A DNA stretch of 52,776 nt from Pseudoalteromonas sp. 3D05. GTDB taxonomy: Bacteria > Pseudomonadota > Gammaproteobacteria > Enterobacterales > Alteromonadaceae. The position numbers and the translations under genes are program-made. Below the pieces are notes generated by a model. It was not told the DNA's origin. It was given only the letters and a program-made list of their open reading frames with translations, and did no database searches. Below are positions 51,216 to 52,776 of the stretch, in pieces. Positions within the stretch are counted from its first letter, which is position 1, and every line of letters begins with the position of its first letter. The DNA lies in the NCBI RefSeq assembly GCF_002723455.1, contig NZ_PDUS01000011.1:1-52776 (forward strand), given 5' to 3'.

Positions 51216-52749
51216 TTGCCTACATTTAGCAAAAGATAAAAAAGCATGGCTCGCACTGGTTGCGGGCCTTCTTTTAACTTTAAGCTATGCTCCTTTCGGG
51301 ATTTGGCCCCTGACCTTTGTTTGCCTGCTATTGGCAATTTACACCACACATAATCTGCAATACGGTAAGCAACCCAGTAAACAAGCCGCAAAATATGGTT
51401 TTATTTTTGGCCTAGGCTGGTTTGGGGCCGGTATTAGCTGGGTACATGTGTCTATTGCAACATTCGGTGGCATGCCGCTAGTTGCTTCAGTGCTCCTTAT
51501 GGTGCTGTTATGTGCCTATCTAGCTATTTACCCCGCCCTTGCCTTTATGTTTGCCACACGCTTTGCTAGCGGTCTTAATAGCTATGGCTTATTATTGTTA
51601 ACTGGTTTTGCTATTACTGAGTATTTACGTGGTGTCGTTTTAACGGGTTTCCCATGGCTCAGTTTTGGTTATACTCAAACCGACAGCCCGCTTAATTACC
51701 TGGCCCCCATCATTGGTGAATTTGGCTTAACATTAGTCTGTATTGCTATTGGCTTTGGCCTATATAGACTAGTATGTACGCGAGAGTTTAAAACATCAGT
51801 CATCATAGCATTGTTTGCTGCTGTGCTAGTTGGGATTAATCACTACAGTCGTAATACTAATTACAGTGATAAAACCATCAGCACTTTGCTTGTTCAAGGG
51901 AACATCAAACAAAACTTACGGTTTGAACCCAGTGAATTTTGGACCACTATGAGTAAGTATCAGGACATGACACGCCCGCACTGGGATGTTGACTTAGTCG
52001 TTTGGCCAGAAGCTGCGGTACCTGAAATAGAAGCCCTTGCAGACAGCTTTTTAGTCGGTCTTGATAGCGCAGCTTCATTTAATGAAACTGCCCTTATTAC
52101 GGGTATTGTTGACTACCAACTAGATACCAAAACGGTCTTCAACACCTTGATAGTGCTGGGTAATAAAGAACGTAACGATGAGCACGGCCATTATCAATAC
52201 CTAGGTAAAAACCGCTTTCAAAAACATCAATTACTCCCTATTGGTGAGTTTGTACCGTTTGAAGATATTCTGCGCCCAATCGCGCCTTTGTTTGATTTGC
52301 CCATGTCATCATTCTCACGTGGTGATGAAGTACAAAACAATTTACGCGCCAACGGCTTAAATATTCTCCCTGCTATTTGCTTCGAAATTGCTTTTGCTAA
52401 TTTAGTACGTGGTAACTACCGCAGCGACTCTGATATCTTGTTTACTGTTAGTAATGACGCCTGGTTTGGTGACTCACATGGTCCGCACCAGCATATGCAA
52501 ATGGCCCGCATGCGCGCCCTAGAATTACAACGCCCGCTAATACGGGTTACAAACAACGGTATCAGTGGTGTTTACGACCCTATCAGTCAAGCACAAATTA
52601 GCATGCCACAGTTCAAAGCCGACATATTAAAAGCCAATGTTAAACTTATTCAAGGAAATAGTATCTATAGTCAATATGGTAATTGGCCGGTGTGGATTGT
52701 AGTGGTGTTGATGGGGATTTTGGGGATAGTTATTGGTTCTAGGCGCTAG
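51184..52749 (+). CDS. lnt: Apolipoprotein N-acyltransferase Lnt
   Basis: An inner-membrane enzyme that adds the third acyl chain to lipoproteins. The 521-residue protein has an N-terminal set of helices (to about 230) and a nitrilase-type domain with the catalytic triad Glu276 (VWPEAAVPE), Lys347 (RFQKHQLLPIGEF) and Cys399 (PAICFEIAF). The start at 51184 overlaps corC by 32 bp and has AAGG upstream. The window ends 27 bp after the stop. Confidence 0.96.
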   Translation: MIATVKTILTNCLHLAKDKKAWLALVAGLLLTLSYAPFGIWPLTFVCLLLAIYTTHNLQYGKQPSKQAAKYGFIFGLGWFGAGISWVHVSIATFGGMPLVASVLLMVLLCAYLAIYPALAFMFATRFASGLNSYGLLLLTGFAITEYLRGVVLTGFPWLSFGYTQTDSPLNYLAPIIGEFGLTLVCIAIGFGLYRLVCTREFKTSVIIALFAAVLVGINHYSRNTNYSDKTISTLLVQGNIKQNLRFEPSEFWTTMSKYQDMTRPHWDVDLVVWPEAAVPEIEALADSFLVGLDSAASFNETALITGIVDYQLDTKTVFNTLIVLGNKERNDEHGHYQYLGKNRFQKHQLLPIGEFVPFEDILRPIAPLFDLPMSSFSRGDEVQNNLRANGLNILPAICFEIAFANLVRGNYRSDSDILFTVSNDAWFGDSHGPHQHMQMARMRALELQRPLIRVTNNGISGVYDPISQAQISMPQFKADILKANVKLIQGNSIYSQYGNWPVWIVVVLMGILGIVIGSRR

Positions 52750-52776
52750 GTAAATGTTTGCCATAAATGACAACCT

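Overview
The window is a chromosomal segment of a marine gammaproteobacterium, most likely Pseudoalteromonas or a close Alteromonadales relative. The evidence is moderate to low GC content, near full-length similarity of core proteins (Prs, KdsA, PrfA, MiaB, RlmM) to enterobacterial orthologues, large tandem tRNA arrays, a ZipA plus SMC combination, and conserved gamma-proteobacterial gene order. I could not run any search, so the genus is an inference.

Layout. Positions 1-1020 hold a minus-strand array of seven tRNA-Val(UAC) genes (the first cut by the window edge) with two decayed copies and a consensus promoter. Positions 1606-2346 hold a tRNA-Ala(GGC) and three tRNA-Glu(UUC) genes. Positions 2528-7568 form a signalling block: a receiver/TPR protein with a Ser at the phospho-site, an extracellular solute-binding protein without a transporter, and a hybrid histidine kinase. 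Then on the minus strand come msrA-msrB, the smc-zipA-ligA cluster with three small, overlapping membrane-protein genes, and a SpoU-type RNA methyltransferase. A plus-strand operon of a DUF898 membrane protein, an M48 metallopeptidase and a small membrane protein follows (17160-19584). Next are speA-speB (putrescine synthesis), an acetyltransferase, an unrecognised gene split by a 261-bp MITE-like element, a sulfotransferase-like gene, cysZ, and the rlmM-ygdD-hydrolase-gcvA locus with a second small element at the rlmM stop codon.

From 29987 to 43353 the window carries a classic housekeeping block. On the minus strand it is hemA-prfA-prmC-(HD-GYP regulator)-sirB2-sirB1-DUF819-kdsA. Divergently on the plus strand it is lolB-ispE-prs, then rplY-pth-ychF. 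A tRNA Met-Leu-Gln array with decayed Leu copies follows (43631-45045), then a small secreted Cys-rich protein, and then ubiF divergent from miaB-ybeZ-ybeY-corC-lnt. This last order matches the E. coli arrangement, including the neighbouring Met/Leu/Gln tRNA cluster.

Most of the window is ordinary core genome. The parts most worth a second look are: (1) the split gene at 23341-24977, whose frame is restored exactly if a TA-flanked 261-bp element is removed; (2) a 192-bp element with an 8-bp target duplication at the rlmM stop codon; (3) the transporter-less binding-protein/hybrid-kinase/pseudo-receiver cluster; (4) tandemly duplicated tRNA arrays that carry decayed tRNA copies at the same place in each repeat; and (5) three tRNA promoters that share a CGCCCC discriminator. 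I found no CRISPR array, prophage, complete insertion sequence or obvious anti-phage system.
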